From NCBI RefSeq assembly GCF_000340215.1, contig NW_006921539.1, forward strand, positions 2,694,056 through 2,758,055: a stretch of DNA of 64,000 bases, given 5' to 3'. The DNA comes from Pseudocercospora fijiensis CIRAD86. Taxonomy: Eukaryota; Ascomycota; Dothideomycetes; Mycosphaerellales; Mycosphaerellaceae. The number at the start of each line of letters is the position of its first letter. Positions within the stretch are counted from its first letter, which is position 1. The position numbers and the translations under genes were made by a program. This document shows, in pieces, positions 1 through 12,009 of the stretch. A model generated the notes under the pieces. That model had not been told where the DNA came from and searched no databases. It was given only the letters and a program-made list of their open reading frames with translations.

Positions 1-1020
1 CGCTACGAACAATATAGCTAAGGAGGTTTAAGCGCTACTTGTTTCGTACGGAGCGAAGAACGTTCGCATCTCTCCGTACTATCCCTAGTCGAATGCTATT
101 ATTAAGCGCGGCTATCGGTCGTTGATTAATGCCCTATCTAAGATAACTAATAGTAGCGATAGATCGGTTCCTATTTCTACCCGCGTCCTAGCCCTTCTCT
201 AGGCGGACCGAACTACTATTATCGATACGACTAGACTTGTACTAGCGGAACTTATAATTAGGAGGGACGCCGTTCTTCCTATTAAATTGTCCTATCGTAC
301 GCACGGCGTTTACGATTAAGGGTCTGTTCGTACTAGGGCAGACCTTCTTGCCCTACGGGCTAAGGCTCTTAAGGATATAACTACGACTTCTTAAGAGAGT
401 CTTACTCGACAACGTCGGCTTCGGGAAGAGGCTAAGTAGTATTTTGATAACTATAATACTGTTAATTGGGAACCTCTAAAGGTTAGCGATATAGTCCTTC
501 TATACCGGTCCGAACTAGAGTATAGTTACTCCTACAAGCTAGCCTTTAAGTAGAAGGGTCTTTACAGAGTAAAGGAGGTCCTTTACTCGGGTTCCGTATA
601 CCTTCTTTAGGAGCTAGATAGTACTACTTTAAAGCACTCTCACCCTCGGGCTAATCTAAAGAAGATCGTTAAGTTACGCGAACCTGCCCGCCCTCCGCCG
701 ACCGAGGAGGAAGTTAGTACCTCTATAGACCCTCTACCGTCCTTAGATGCCTATCGGGAGGAGGATCCTGCCGCTATTATAGATCCTATTCTGCCTAAGA
801 ACTATGCCTATCCCTAGATTCGTCTTAGTAAGCTATTAGGAATAACTTAAGAACAAAGGGAGGGTTATATATAGATTAACTATATATAGAGCGTTTCCGA
901 TATTAATTCCGATTCTAATAGTGAACTAGACTTCTAGCTATCTAACTCTAACTCCGAGGAACCTAACTAGTCTAGCGATAAAGACTGCCTAGAATTATAG
1001 CTAGACGACCCCGAGACTAA
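1..1020 (+). pseudogene. Ty3/Gypsy integrase C-terminal end, RIP-degraded
   Basis: The forward frame reads as the last part of a fungal Gypsy polyprotein. It has the VRTRADLLALR block near 325-360, a basic linker, and a GPY/F-like module around 520-660 (frame FK*KGLYRVKEVLYSGSVYLL). Stops are TAG or TAA where TGG, CAG or CAA are expected, the signature of CpA to TpA RIP. An acidic tail follows to about 1,020. The left side is cut by the window edge, so the catalytic core lies outside. The element is dead. Family assignment rests on the GPY/F pattern and the preceding integrase linker; the exact right boundary is not visible. Confidence 0.75.
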
Positions 1021-1716
1021 ATAATCGCATATCCTTTCCTACCTCTACTACGTTGCTTTCCTTGCCTCTATTAACTATTCTCCGCGCTATTAATATAGAG
1101 CGCTGCCCTTTAGCTTTAGTCCTTACTACCTATTCCTACGGATATTAATACTCTTAGTTATTGCCCTCCTTTGCTTTTACCTTGTCTATTGTTTTGCTCT
1201 TTTGTCTTTTGCCCTCGATTGATGTTACTACGGCTTTACTCCTTTTGTGTTTCCTTAGAAAGAACTATACGAGGCATAACTTCCGAATAATACCCTAAGG
1301 GTAGCATTCGGAAGCTAGCCGAACCTAACCTCCCGCCCTTCTAGGACTACTTCCCTCTAGTTTCCTAGTCTCTAGCAACCGCCCTTAGGTAGCAACGATA
1401 ACAAGATACTCCGCTAGAGAAGATTGTTCCTACTCTAATTAGCATTAGTTACGTAGGATACTAAGAAAGGGAGGATCCCTCTCCCTTCCTAGCTCTTAAA
1501 TAGACGTAGTAACCTAGGCCTATAGCCTCTAAGAATAGGGACCTTAGGCCGCTAAGCTTAGTATCTAGAAGAAAGAAGAACGCACGGGCTACGTTTACAT
1601 ACCTGCTACTATAAAAGGTAATGCTGCATCTATAAACGACAGTGCTATAGGCTAATACAAGCTGCGCTAGGCCTAGGCGATTTGCTCCCGGTTGCCGAAG
1701 CATCTCTAGAGAAAAG
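1021..1716. other. RIP-mutated stretch without a recognisable gene
   Basis: No convincing coding frame is seen on either strand. The stretch contains a 35-nt near-perfect palindrome at 1,280-1,314 (arms of 17 nt, two mismatches, centre CCCTAAGGG). It probably holds 3' untranslated or LTR sequence of the flanking Gypsy elements, but I could not pair it with a second LTR copy. Confidence 0.4.
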
Positions 1717-4700
1717 CTAATACTACCCCGGGGGTGTTAATGTTATTAGTCCCGCTAGCCTTACTACTATAGATTACTACTAGGTACTCGAACTAACTAG
1801 TTACATTTCGAGTGCGCGGGAATCTACGAAAGCTAGAGGTTAATAGAGGCGCGTAGTCGCTACTAGCAATTAGCTAGATCGATTATTAAACTTTAGCCTG
1901 CCCTACTAATAAAGGAGTCTCGTATATAGCTTTACTTTTTAGGGTCTATATATAGTCGTTATCCGTTTGCTTTACCGGAATATACGGACTACGCTACCTT
2001 CGCACCCTATTTAAGGCGAGCTTTCTAAGCTCTTTCTTCTACTCGAATACTAACTAACTTACTACCGCCTACCCCCTCCCCCTCCTTCTATCTAAACCCT
2101 TCGATTATTATTAACAAGCTACGAACGTTTTTGCAAACTCGTTACCTACTCCTTTCCGCTCCGGTCGACTAAGATGTCTTCCGGCGCCCTAAATCCGCTA
2201 GGTGCTAGTAGCAGTAGCAACCTACTAGCCCTAAACCTAGGCGTACTAGTCCCGATCGAAGCTCTATCCGATAGCGCCTTAGCTGCTATAACTAGCCTCG
2301 AGCACTGCTTCTAGATCGTTACCGCCCTTAAAGACCCTTAAGAGAAGATTTAGAACGCTCGTACCCTACTACGCGTTATTAATAGGAACATTAAGAAGGC
2401 TACTATCTTAGTTGCGTACGGTATAAACAACTTGCGTTAGTCTATCGGTAAGCGTGTCTTTAAGCGCGAGGTTCTTAACGATATAGACATCGAATAAGCC
2501 TTTCCTATCGTCTATAGCCTCGAGACGGCCGGCACCTAGATTCGTTTGCGCTTTAAGACCCTCGACTAGGCCTTCGAACATTAGGGAGGACTAAGTAGTC
2601 TTCCTAAGAGCCTTGTTAACTTCGCCTACGGTAGATAAGAGCGTGCTAAGCAGGTCTCTTCGTTCGTTAACAAGTACAAGGTCCGTCGTTAAGGCGCCGA
2701 GCATCTTTCCCGCACTATAATCTATCGTATATCTATAGCTAGTAAGAAGGTAGGCAAGCAGTTACTTAACTTGTCCTTTACGCTTAACGACTTTACGATA
2801 GCCTACTAGAAGAAGTACTACGATGCGATTGTCTAAGTCGATCTTAACGTATAGATAACTAAGGATCTACTAAAAGAGAAGGGCTATTACATTAATAGTA
2901 TAGGCTTTATTATTAAAGGTTAAGAGGCTCCTATCGTTAATGTCCTTAAACGCAAGGCTCTTCGCCTAGAAACCGAGGCCGATACGGCTACTAGTCTTGC
3001 GCTCGCTATAGAAATATAGGCTAAAGATCGTCGCTCGACCCGTAACCGTAAGGTTCCTTAAGAAGTTCAAGACGAGCGCGCTAAGGCCGAAGTAGCGCGC
3101 AAGAAGGCATTATATACTCGCTAGGCCCTCCGCAAGGCTACTAAGAAGTATAGCACTCCTTCTAGTACCGACTATAGTACTAACTATAGTACTAACTATA
3201 GTAACTCGGATATTAATATACTAGATATACTACTAGAAGATATCTCCTCCGAAGGCTCCTTTAGCGAGCGTAGAGATAGAGGCCTCTCGCCGATCCTATT
3301 AACTAAGAATATCTATAGTTCTTACAAGGGCGACTCTATTGCGTACCTTATTACTAATATCGATATAGTTCCTAAAGCCGATATAGGCAAAGCTCCTACC
3401 GCCCTGTCTATCTGTTAATAGCTCGACGACCTTAGTAAGCTAGGTAAAGAGCGGTTCACTATATATACTAACTATATTAAGAAGGCTGCTAAGGTCTATA
3501 GTCTTTACGCTAGTACTAAGACGAGTGTCCTTATTAGCCGCCTATTAAAGATTAGACGTAATGTCGCTAATTAAGATGCCTTCGCTACCCTTAAGGCTAA
3601 TTAGGCCTATGCTAACTAGTTTCCTAGACGCCCTATTGCCGCCCCGACATCTCTAGGACTCTACGCGTTCAACCCTACTAGTACTATTACTCGCGCCCTT
3701 ACGCTAACGGATCGCTAGAGCAAGTTCGTTACCGGCATTCTTAGCTAAGGCACCTCCTTCGACCGCTTTCGCTAGACTAGCAATGCTATCTTCCCTTAAG
3801 TCTTTAGTTAGTTACAAGAGCCTCGTAGAGCATATCTTCCTTTCCTTATCGACCTAATATAGGAGGAGTTTGAAATATACCTTTAGTATATACGTGCGAT
3901 GCCTAAGTCTAAGTAAGAAGGCCGCAATACTCTTTAAACTTATAGTATAAGCAACTAAATCGTCCGCTAGCACCCTGCCCTATAGCTCTTAGCTGTCGCC
4001 CTTCGACCTAATTACGTATACGAGCTTATCTCTATCCCTAAGCCTACTAAGTTCTTTAAGGTTAGCGGTACTTATAAAAACTGTCCTTCTAAGGAGTCTA
4101 CTCGTCTCGGACAAGATATAGTTAAGCTCGCAGCTAGCGAGGGTACTAGTTACCTACGTATTAAGGTCTGCCTTATGTTTAAGGATAAGACTAGCTACTC
4201 TACTATTGTCGAAGGCATGTATTAGCCCGAGGTCTTTACGAACTAGGTTGAGAAGCTTAAGGCTCGTAGCCTAGTCCTACTAAGTAAGATCGGCAAGCTT
4301 ACTAATAAGTACCTTACCGACGACGACCTCGACTATATATTCGATAGTTAGCCTAATAGTAAGGGGCGTAAGGCGGAGTAGATCCTCAACCCTCTAAAGG
4401 AGTGCGAGGTCTCTATTTAGATACTATACCTACTATATAGTAATCTAAAGACCGAGAGCAATCGCATATTAATTAACCTAGGCTACTCTCGCGTTATTAA
4501 TAGCACTAAGGTTAAGGGTTACGAGAACTTAATAGTCTCCTAGGTTGCTAAAGCGCACCGCAATCTAACCGCCCTCCCGGCCTCTAACTCCTTCGTACTA
4601 TTCGCTTTCCCTACGGCGATCTTAGTCGAAGGCCTCGGCTATATCTCCGACGCTCTAGTTAGTAGGATTCCTTAGTTAAGTTACGTTGTTTAGAACGAAG

Positions 4701-5000
4701 TTGAACAGATCCTCTAGCTTAATAACGAGGGACTTAAGGAATATCTGCACAATTAGGAGAATGCTACGACGGAAAAGGCTACTAACCTCCTCGTTAATTA
4801 AGCTTTCTACGAGGGACAGTACTTCGGTACTAATAGCTTTAACGCATACGGAGGAGATTTCGAGAGCCGACTAGTAGATAAGGTTATTGCTAGTAAGGAT
4901 TACGGCGCGTTAAAGTAATAGTAGGTCTATATAGTATTACTTAGGAAGTTGTTTTTATATAATTATAGTATCTAGGATTAATACTACCCCGGGGGTATTA
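1717..5000 (+). mobile_element. LTR-like or non-autonomous element bounded by CCCCGGGGG palindromes
   Basis: The same box, TAATACTACCCCGGGGGT, occurs at 1,718-1,735 and 4,979-4,996 and brackets about 3.3 kb. A TATA-like CTATTTAAGGCGAG lies near 2,009, followed by pyrimidine-rich sequence and then one long degraded frame. This layout fits an LTR promoter followed by a gag-like gene, but reverse transcriptase and integrase are absent. I could not define full LTRs or a target duplication, so the element boundaries are an inference from the boxes. Confidence 0.4.
2174..4918 (+). pseudogene. Long RIP-degraded frame, unrecognised protein (about 900 codons)
   Basis: From an ATG at 2,174 one frame stays coding-like for about 2.7 kb, interrupted only by TAG and TAA at positions compatible with former CAG, CAA or TGG codons. 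The protein is hydrophilic, with a Lys/Arg-rich segment around 2,950-3,150, then a short repeated Ser-Thr-Asn-Tyr segment at about 3,160-3,210 and an acidic segment. No zinc knuckle, protease, RT or integrase motif is visible. It may be a gag-like protein of a non-autonomous LTR element or the cargo of an unknown transposon. I do not recognise the family. Confidence 0.5.
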
Positions 5001-5111
5001 TTGCGGAGTTGTAAAAATAGCCTTAGCTAAGAACGCTAAGGATGCATATATGTTTGTTTTAAGCGCGCAATGTAAAGCGTATCTAGTTAGATACGAAGAA
5101 AGGGAGGGATA

Positions 5112-5395
5112 TTAGCTAGTAACCGGCCCTACACCTATAGGCTAGTTTTAAGCCTATATAAGAGGCCTCCTTCTATAGAGTAGACAGATTATTAACCTCG
5201 TATAGCACATTGTTTATGTCACACTTCTACAATGCCTATATTGCAGGGCTCTAGTTATTAGCCTAAGCGACAGTCTCGTTATCCTATCTTGCTAAACATA
5301 GCTGCCCGTATTGCTATAGGTCATGTTACCCTCGGTAGCCTATACTATTGCTATAAGTAGTAGTAGTAGTAGTGTTAGTTTCCGTCCTTTAATAG
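5112..5395 (+). repeat. LTR-like repeat, copy A (forward)
   Basis: This ~285-bp sequence is repeated in reverse complement at 10,440-10,730. It starts TATTAGCTAGTAACCGG and ends near TTTCCGTCCTTTA. A TATA-like CCTATATAAGAGGCC lies in its first third, the layout of a U3-R-U5 LTR. The repeat abuts the truncated RT of a reverse-strand Gypsy relic, so the join probably results from nested insertion or recombination. Copies in opposite orientation cannot be the two LTRs of one element; they look like two separate insertions. Confidence 0.55.
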
Positions 5396-6545
5396 ACTGT
5401 TAGATTAGCTCGCTCTAGGTCGTAGAGGACACTATCGAGGTTCTAGATATATTCGAGAAAGAACCTACGGATACTAGGCTCTACTTCTTTATTATCGTAC
5501 CTAGTTTTAGGGCCCTTAATACCGATATCGTCGAGGAAAGGCATCGCTATATAGGAGATATAGGCCGCGAGGACTTAGTTTATAATACAAACGAACTAAG
5601 CTACCAAGCTAGTCGCCCCTTAGGGAAGGGTAGTTTATCTATATAGCCTAAGAGGTGTTTCGAAACTAGTAAGGTCCCGGCTATTAGGGTAGAGGGGAAT
5701 CTAGTCGTAGCCTAAGAAAACGTTAACTAGTAAGGCTACAATATAGTTAGTAAAGGCTTCCGAGAACCTATTAGTCTCCGGAGGAAGGTTAGTATCTCTA
5801 ATCGTAACCGTATTAAACTTTTATATAGCGTTAATTAGACGGTACTTCTTTAGTTCCCTAGGAGCTGTCTTCTTTTAAACTAGGAAGTATAGATTGCGAT
5901 ACGAGATACAGGAAGGCTCTAGCATACCGGCCTTTACGCGCTGCTATATTATATCCTTAACTATACCTCGTAGGCTTAGGTTTAGCTTAAAACCTAGGTA
6001 GGCCTAAGGCTTATATTCGATAGTTCGGATCTTCTATAGAGGGGCAACCTCCGGATTAATTCTGCCTAGGTAAGTGAAGTTGTGTGCTAATACGGCTTCG
6101 CGATTGTGTGGAAGCTCGTATAGCAGGTCTAGTTCAAGTTCCGAAAGCTCTATACTAGGTTTAATCTTCGTAAGCCTTTCCGGTATTAGCCTTAAACCCC
6201 TAGGAATAGTAGAGAACTTTTTAGTAACACATCTCTAATTGTACGGACTATCCCTAGGTAGCAATATTGCTTCCTAATTAAGACACTTTTGTCGCTATTT
6301 AGGATTCCCGCTAGGATTAGACCTATCGGTAATGTATACGCTGCCCTTTACGGGCTTAATCTTATTAGCTACCCTCTTATATAGGGCACATATACTAATC
6401 GCTTACAGAACCCGAGCTCTTTCTCTTTATCGCTAGGCCTAGAGATTAGCGCAATAAAATAGCGCGTAAACTTCTTTAGAAGTCTCCTTAAGTCGATAGG
6501 TATATAGCTAGTAGTCCTAATTTATAATACCGGCGAAAACGTTAG
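5396..6545 (-). pseudogene. Ty3/Gypsy reverse transcriptase, RIP-degraded and truncated
   Basis: The reverse-strand frame shows a Gypsy RT N-terminal half. The order is a linker ending in FTYLGRINPEV (near 6,080), then YRNLYFLV, KKYRLINA, VTIRDTNLPP and GYDQIPL-type blocks between 5,990 and 5,690, and finally the segment GPKTRYDNKEVEPSIRRF (near 5,500). Stops are TAG or TAA. The frame is cut at 5,396 by the LTR-like repeat, so the YxDD-containing half, RNase H and integrase are missing. It is most simply the continuation of the protease and gag relic to the right. Confidence 0.75.
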
Positions 6546-6799
6546 ATTCGTAATAATACCCCTAGGGTAGCATTAGACTCGCGCTCTAATTAGTTAGTTC
6601 GGGTAGACCTACGTCCGGTAATAATGCCTCTAGCGACGATATATAAGATAGCATTATTACCCTAACTCGTATAGTAGGTAGTCGTTATATTATACTCGCT
6701 ATCGCTTCGAGCATTCGTTTCCTTAGTATAGAACCTAGAAACTCGCCTTAATATACGAAGCGGCGCACTTCTAGAAATAACCTATTTAAGCTATACTAA

Positions 6800-9660
6800 C
6801 TTATAGCGTAGATTGCCGGTCTTATAACCGCGCCGTAGCGTTTCCCGAAGACCGTTTAGAAGCAGTAAGGATATCCTCGTAGGACTTATAGCTAGTACTT
6901 CTAATATAACTAGTAAATACGACTCGGTTGCCCTTCTAGTTAGCGATAGTTCCCTCCTAGGATTCGTCGTCGCAGTTGCGCTAGATATCCTAGGTTATAC
7001 GAGACTATAGTCGACCTAGAATAATTAGCGTATTTAGGTCGGCGGCAATCTAGAAGGTAAAGGAAAAGTATATACCGAAGGCGTCTACTATAATATTATA
7101 GTAGGCACCTACTAGCGCAACCTCCCTATTTACTCCCTATATACCGAGGGAAATGTCTCTATTTATTAGTAGCCTAAGCTATTTAGCCTAACGCTTACTT
7201 ATAATAAGTAACTCCGAACTATTATTAAGTATTGCTAGTATCTGCTAACTATAGCTTCCGATAGTAACTTAAATATAGATAGTAGGGACGACGGCGAAGG
7301 AATAGGTAACTACGGAAAGGTCTATATTATTAGGAATAGAGTAAAGTTCCTTAGGTCGAGGAGGTCCTACTCGACCGGTTTATTAGCTAGTAAATCGGAC
7401 AGCCTAAATAGAAACTAAAACTAAAATAGGGTCGGTATTATTACTATCCTCTCGGCCTATCTCCTTAACCCTCTCTTTGTTAGTATTATCGATAGTCTCC
7501 TAGTTCTCGTAGGTTACCGATTCGCTATCTACTAACTCTTAGATACCTAAAAATTTAGGAAGGAACTATAGGGAAGAGACGTCGATATAGTTATCTTGCC
7601 CCTATTTTCTTCGAAGGGTAGCGAGGTCTTTTATAAAGGTAGTATCGTTAGGGATTCGGCTCTAGAACAGGTTAGTAGGCAAACCGTATACTAGTAGCTC
7701 TCCTATAGACACGTTAGACTTAAGGTCTAGGAACTATAAAGCCTAGAAGAGAGCGTTTGCCTTTATATCTAAGGATTTAGCTAGGCTAGTACTATACTTG
7801 TTTATATACCTATTAAAGCGAAAGCTCTTTAGATCGGATAACTTCCGCTTATAGGCCGGTAGGTTAGCTAGACCTAGGGTACTACTAATATTAGTAGTAT
7901 TATCTTCTATATCGACCTCTAGAGTCTCCGGGACGACTAGGCTCTTTATAGGTATAGTGCTAGCTCGGGCAGCGCGGTCTCTAGCTATCTAGAGAGTCTT
8001 AGTTTTAGCGGTTAACTCTCGCTATTGCTTAGCCTTATCGGCCGCCTTGTTCTTTAGTACCCTAGTAGGGGCTGCCGTACTAGGGCGAGTAGGATTCTAC
8101 GGGCTCTTACCTTTGCCTTAGGACTAGGTTTAGGACCCTATAGTAGCGTAGACATCTATACTGTTCTTAGTAACCGCGTAAATATTAGTAACTACGTCTA
8201 GGTCCTAAGAAACAAAGTTAACTTTAACGGGCTCGGTAGTACCGTTACTACTTCGCTCCTTAACCTATTTAGCCCTAACTATCTAAGTTTCTCGTTTAGT
8301 AATAGCGGCGAGGGTACTATTCCTAGTCTCCTTAAACTCGATTTTGCCGCTATATTTCCTTTCTAGAAGGGCTTTTAGTTAAGGCAGCTTCGGGGCTCTC
8401 CGATCCTACTCGAAGTTAATCTTATCGCCGGTATCTATATAGTAGAACCGACTATTTACTTATATAATAAGCTTCCTATTAAGAAGCTCTTTCTAGATAG
8501 GATAAGACGATTAGATATATTTAAAACTACTATATATCTAGCACTTGCCGTCTAAGTTAGAATAGATCTTCTATATAGCGTAGATATTAACTAAAGGGGC
8601 TTTAGGGTTGTTAGGATCTGAAACCTAGTAGACTAGTAGTATATCGCCTAGTATAGTAGTATCGATAACTTCTCTAACTCGCTATAATGCCTTCGTATTT
8701 AGATTAAGTCGGGCTAGGGATTTAGCTAAGTCTGTAACGTCTTAAGAGTATTTAGTAATAGTAGGAGTTACGGTCTTAGGACTACTTTGCGATTTAGGAA
8801 GGAACTTAGGTCCCCTACTCCCTATAGCTTCTTTCCTAACCTACGCTAGGTTATTCCTATTTTCGCCGTAGATAAACTTCCTCGTATCGGCGGAGCTATT
8901 AATGTCGGCCTTAACATATACTAGGACCTCTTTGTATCTCCTAAAGCTCTTAGGATCGGCCTCGCTAAGCTTATAGCGATAGAAGATACGCTAAGCTATA
9001 GGCTACGGCAACCCCTAGAGGAGTAGCCTCGTTCTCTAAGAATTTTCGAGGTTACTCTAGTCGATACCGTCCGCTAACTCGATAAATTCGCGGATATACC
9101 CCTTTAGGTCGTTATCCTTAGTACGCCTTACTAAGTAGAGGGCCTCGAGCTACGCGCGACTACCTTTAATACGACGGCTATCGCGCTCCCGATACTCCCT
9201 TAGAAAGGCTAGCTTAAAGGTCTCCTAGTTAGTATTAGACTTGTTGTCCCTTTCTAGGTAGCTAACTAGGGTTCTAAGGGTTCGGTAAAGCTTAGTAATA
9301 GTAGTCCTCGTAAGGGACCGGATCTTATACTAGTCGGATTCCCTATCGAGCTCGTACTTGATTAAGCCTTCCTTAAAACGCTCTATATATGCTATAGCGT
9401 TCTACCCTTCGAATAAGGGGTTTGTACTACTTCCTAGTTTAGGTAGGCGACGCCTATTTTAATAGAGAAGCTTAGTTTGCTTCTCTATTATCTTTATAAG
9501 GATATTATAGAGTACCTCTAGCGTAGAGGGCGTAGGAGGCTCGCTTATATTAACTAGTCGCCGCCTAATTTCCTCGTTAATAGGATTAGGGACGTTTTCG
9601 GATTTAGAAGATTCCGCTAATTCTTAATGCTCGTTTTCGCTAGAGCTTATTCGATTGTTT
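6800..9660 (-). pseudogene. Gypsy gag and retropepsin relic
   Basis: On the reverse strand a gag-like frame begins near 9,650 and contains the blocks NPLFEG, AIAYIERFKEGL and LVSYLERD (9,440-9,230). Further on, around 7,320-6,840, a retropepsin-like segment follows, with SSELLIISKR, LINRDISLG and ILGRL-type pieces. RIP stops are frequent. The order gag, protease, then RT at 6,545-5,396 fits a single reverse-oriented Gypsy element with its 3' half lost. A palindromic box at 6,551-6,574 lies between protease and RT, and another at 9,763-9,788 lies beyond gag; their meaning is unclear. Confidence 0.6.
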
Positions 9661-9788
9661 ATAAAATAGTTGAAATAAAATGCTATATAAAGGTATTTTT
9701 AGTATATTTAGTTTGTTGCGATATTACTACGCGAGAAAATAGTATACTAGGCTAGTTTCTCCTAATATTACCCCTAGGGTAGTATTAG

Positions 9789-10439
9789 CATTTAGCCTCC
9801 TAGGGGTCGCCTAAGCACCTCTAGGAGCTTAATTTAGTAAACTTAGACGGAAGCCGCTCGGAGGAAGGGACTACAATCTCTGTTTATATCTAGATCCTAG
9901 AAACTAGCTCTCGTTATCTCCTTTAGCTAGGCGGGGGGGCGGTAGCCTTACTGCCTTCTTTTCCTAGTAGAAGGCTAAGCACTATCTAAGCGAGGCTACG
10001 AACCTAGAAACGATCTACCCGATTAATAGGGGACTCCCCGGCTATCCGACCTATAATCTAGAATTTGCTATCGATCGATAGTCTTAGTAAACTAAGTAAG
10101 GCCGATAGGTAATTAATCTATGTCCTCCTTAGGCGGGGCTTATCTCGAGTAAGCGGTACTAAATAGGTCTTCGACCTAGAGCCGAGTCCTTAGAAGCTAG
10201 CTATAGTTATAGACTAGGCTCTAAGCTATAATAGTCCTAAGGGTTTGTAGCTTTTCGGGGTTAAAGAGATGCCCTCGTTAAGAGGTTTCTTCGCTTATCG
10301 TAATAGCCCCTCGAGATACTTCTATATCGTCTATATCGTAGGCTCTTATCGTACCCTCGCTCTAGTTATAGCTATTCGTACCCTAGGACTACCTTCGATA
10401 TACCCGACTCTATTAGATATAAAGAGATAGCCCTACCTT
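9789..10439. other. RIP-mutated non-coding stretch
   Basis: I see no convincing gene here. The sequence has the same TpA-rich, CpA/TpG-poor composition as its neighbours. It lies between the gag end of the Gypsy relic and the reverse copy of the LTR-like repeat, so it is probably 5' leader or LTR material of that relic. Confidence 0.3.
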
Positions 10440-10730
10440 CGGCTCTAATAAAGGACGGAAACTAATACTACTACTACTACCGGTAGTAATAGTATAGGCA
10501 ACCGAGGGTAATATAACCTATAACTATATAGGCAGCTATGTTTAGTATAATAGGATAATAAGACCGTTGCTTAGACTAATAACTAGAGCCCTATAATATA
10601 GGCATTATAGAAGTGTAATATAAATAATATACTATACGAGGTTAGTACTCTATCTATAGTACCGAAGGAGGCCTCTTATATAGGCTTAAAACTTAGCCTA
10701 TATATATAGGGCCGGTTACTAGCTAATACT
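10440..10730 (-). repeat. LTR-like repeat, copy B (reverse)
   Basis: Reverse complement of 5,112-5,395, with scattered transition differences of the C-to-T/G-to-A type expected from independent RIP of two copies. Homology stops at the same points in both copies: TATTAGCTAGTAACC on one side and CCGTCCTTTA on the other. See copy A for interpretation. Confidence 0.55.
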
Positions 10731-11274
10731 AGCTTCTAATTATACTAACGGCTATATAACTAGACCTTTACTTATATAATAAGTAGAGCTATCTCGTACC
10801 TCCTCGGCCGCCTAATAATAGCTATTTCTACTATCTTACTATTACTTTAGACTTTAGTAGTAGTGCTAGTAGTAGTACTAAGAATACATTTTATTAAGCT
10901 AAGCTAGTAGGGCTAGTAGTAGCTTTAGCTAAGGGTAGACTACTAACTTCTTATAGTTAGTAAAGAAAGATAACTCCTACTTATTATTAATATAGCGTCT
11001 TATATATAGTAATACTTTTAAATTATTAAATAGGGCTATTAAAAAGTACGGTCTAGGCCTACGAGTTAATAACTCGTAGGGGTAGAAACTAGCCTACGAA
11101 GGATATATTAGTAACCTTCGTATCTACCTTATTCGCTAAACTCGAGAGCCCCCCTATAATTTAGTAGCTTCTAAAGGTCCCTAAGGCCCTATACACTTCG
11201 ATAATATATAGTATATTACTAGCTATTAAAGTAGTTAATATTCTCGCCTTATATTATATATATTAATAAGGTAT
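10731..11274. other. RIP-mutated stretch with a 23-nt hairpin
   Basis: No gene is recognised. A short perfect hairpin lies at 11,058-11,080: arms CCTACGAGTTA and TAACTCGTAGG around one central base. The rest is TpA-rich sequence with coding-like composition but no identifiable motif. Confidence 0.35.
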
Positions 11275-11279
11275 ATAAC

Positions 11280-11588
11280 TGTAAGAAAATAGGTATGTAG
11301 CAACGTATAGAACACCCTCTACTAATCGCCGTAGTAGAAAGTAGAACTAAACCGTGCCTTTCTTAGAATAGGGCAGAGCGTTTACTATTAACTAGGCTAC
11401 GTACGGATAGTATATATACCGAGCCGGTAACCGAGTATATCCGTACGAGCGACCGAGCTTTTCCGCGTATACGCTAAGCAGGCTTTGCGCTAGCGAGACA
11501 GCACCGTAGTATACGTAATAACATTACATAATTGTTATATAGGCTTGCTAAGGTATAATAGGAGACTTTACTTGCTTAGGTTCTTATA
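11280..11588 (-). repeat. LTR, left copy (3' LTR in the sense of the element)
   Basis: 309 bp, near-identical to 37,803-38,118. Most differences between copies are C/T or G/A changes, plus a short TATAATA-type insertion in the right copy. The 5-bp ATAAC duplication lies immediately outside, at 11,275-11,279. Confidence 0.92.
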
Positions 11589-12009
11589 ATTATCTCCTTC
11601 CCCCGGTATAGCTATCCTAGCTATAGGGTAATATAGTAAATTATACTATTTCTTACACTCTACGCTACACTTGCGCGTCTTATACGCACCTATAGCTAGG
11701 CTATAGTTGCTAGGCACGTTATAATTTGCCTCGTAGTTGCTTATTTGTTTATAGATTTAAAGCGTAGCTACTTCTAGTACTAACTAGAGGTTGCCTAAAT
11801 TTCTAAGAACGCGGTAGCTACGCGAGAACGCAAGCTGTCCGAAAGCGAGGCGAGTATTTAAAGCATTCGAAGCCCGCTTAAAAACTTCTTCTTTTTCTAA
11901 GCGCTCCGAATACTACCTACCTACCCTTCGCCTACTCCCCCCTTACGCCCCTCTAGTATTACTTAAAGATTTTTCTTTTTCGAACATCTATTAAAGAAAC
12001 ATTACTAGT

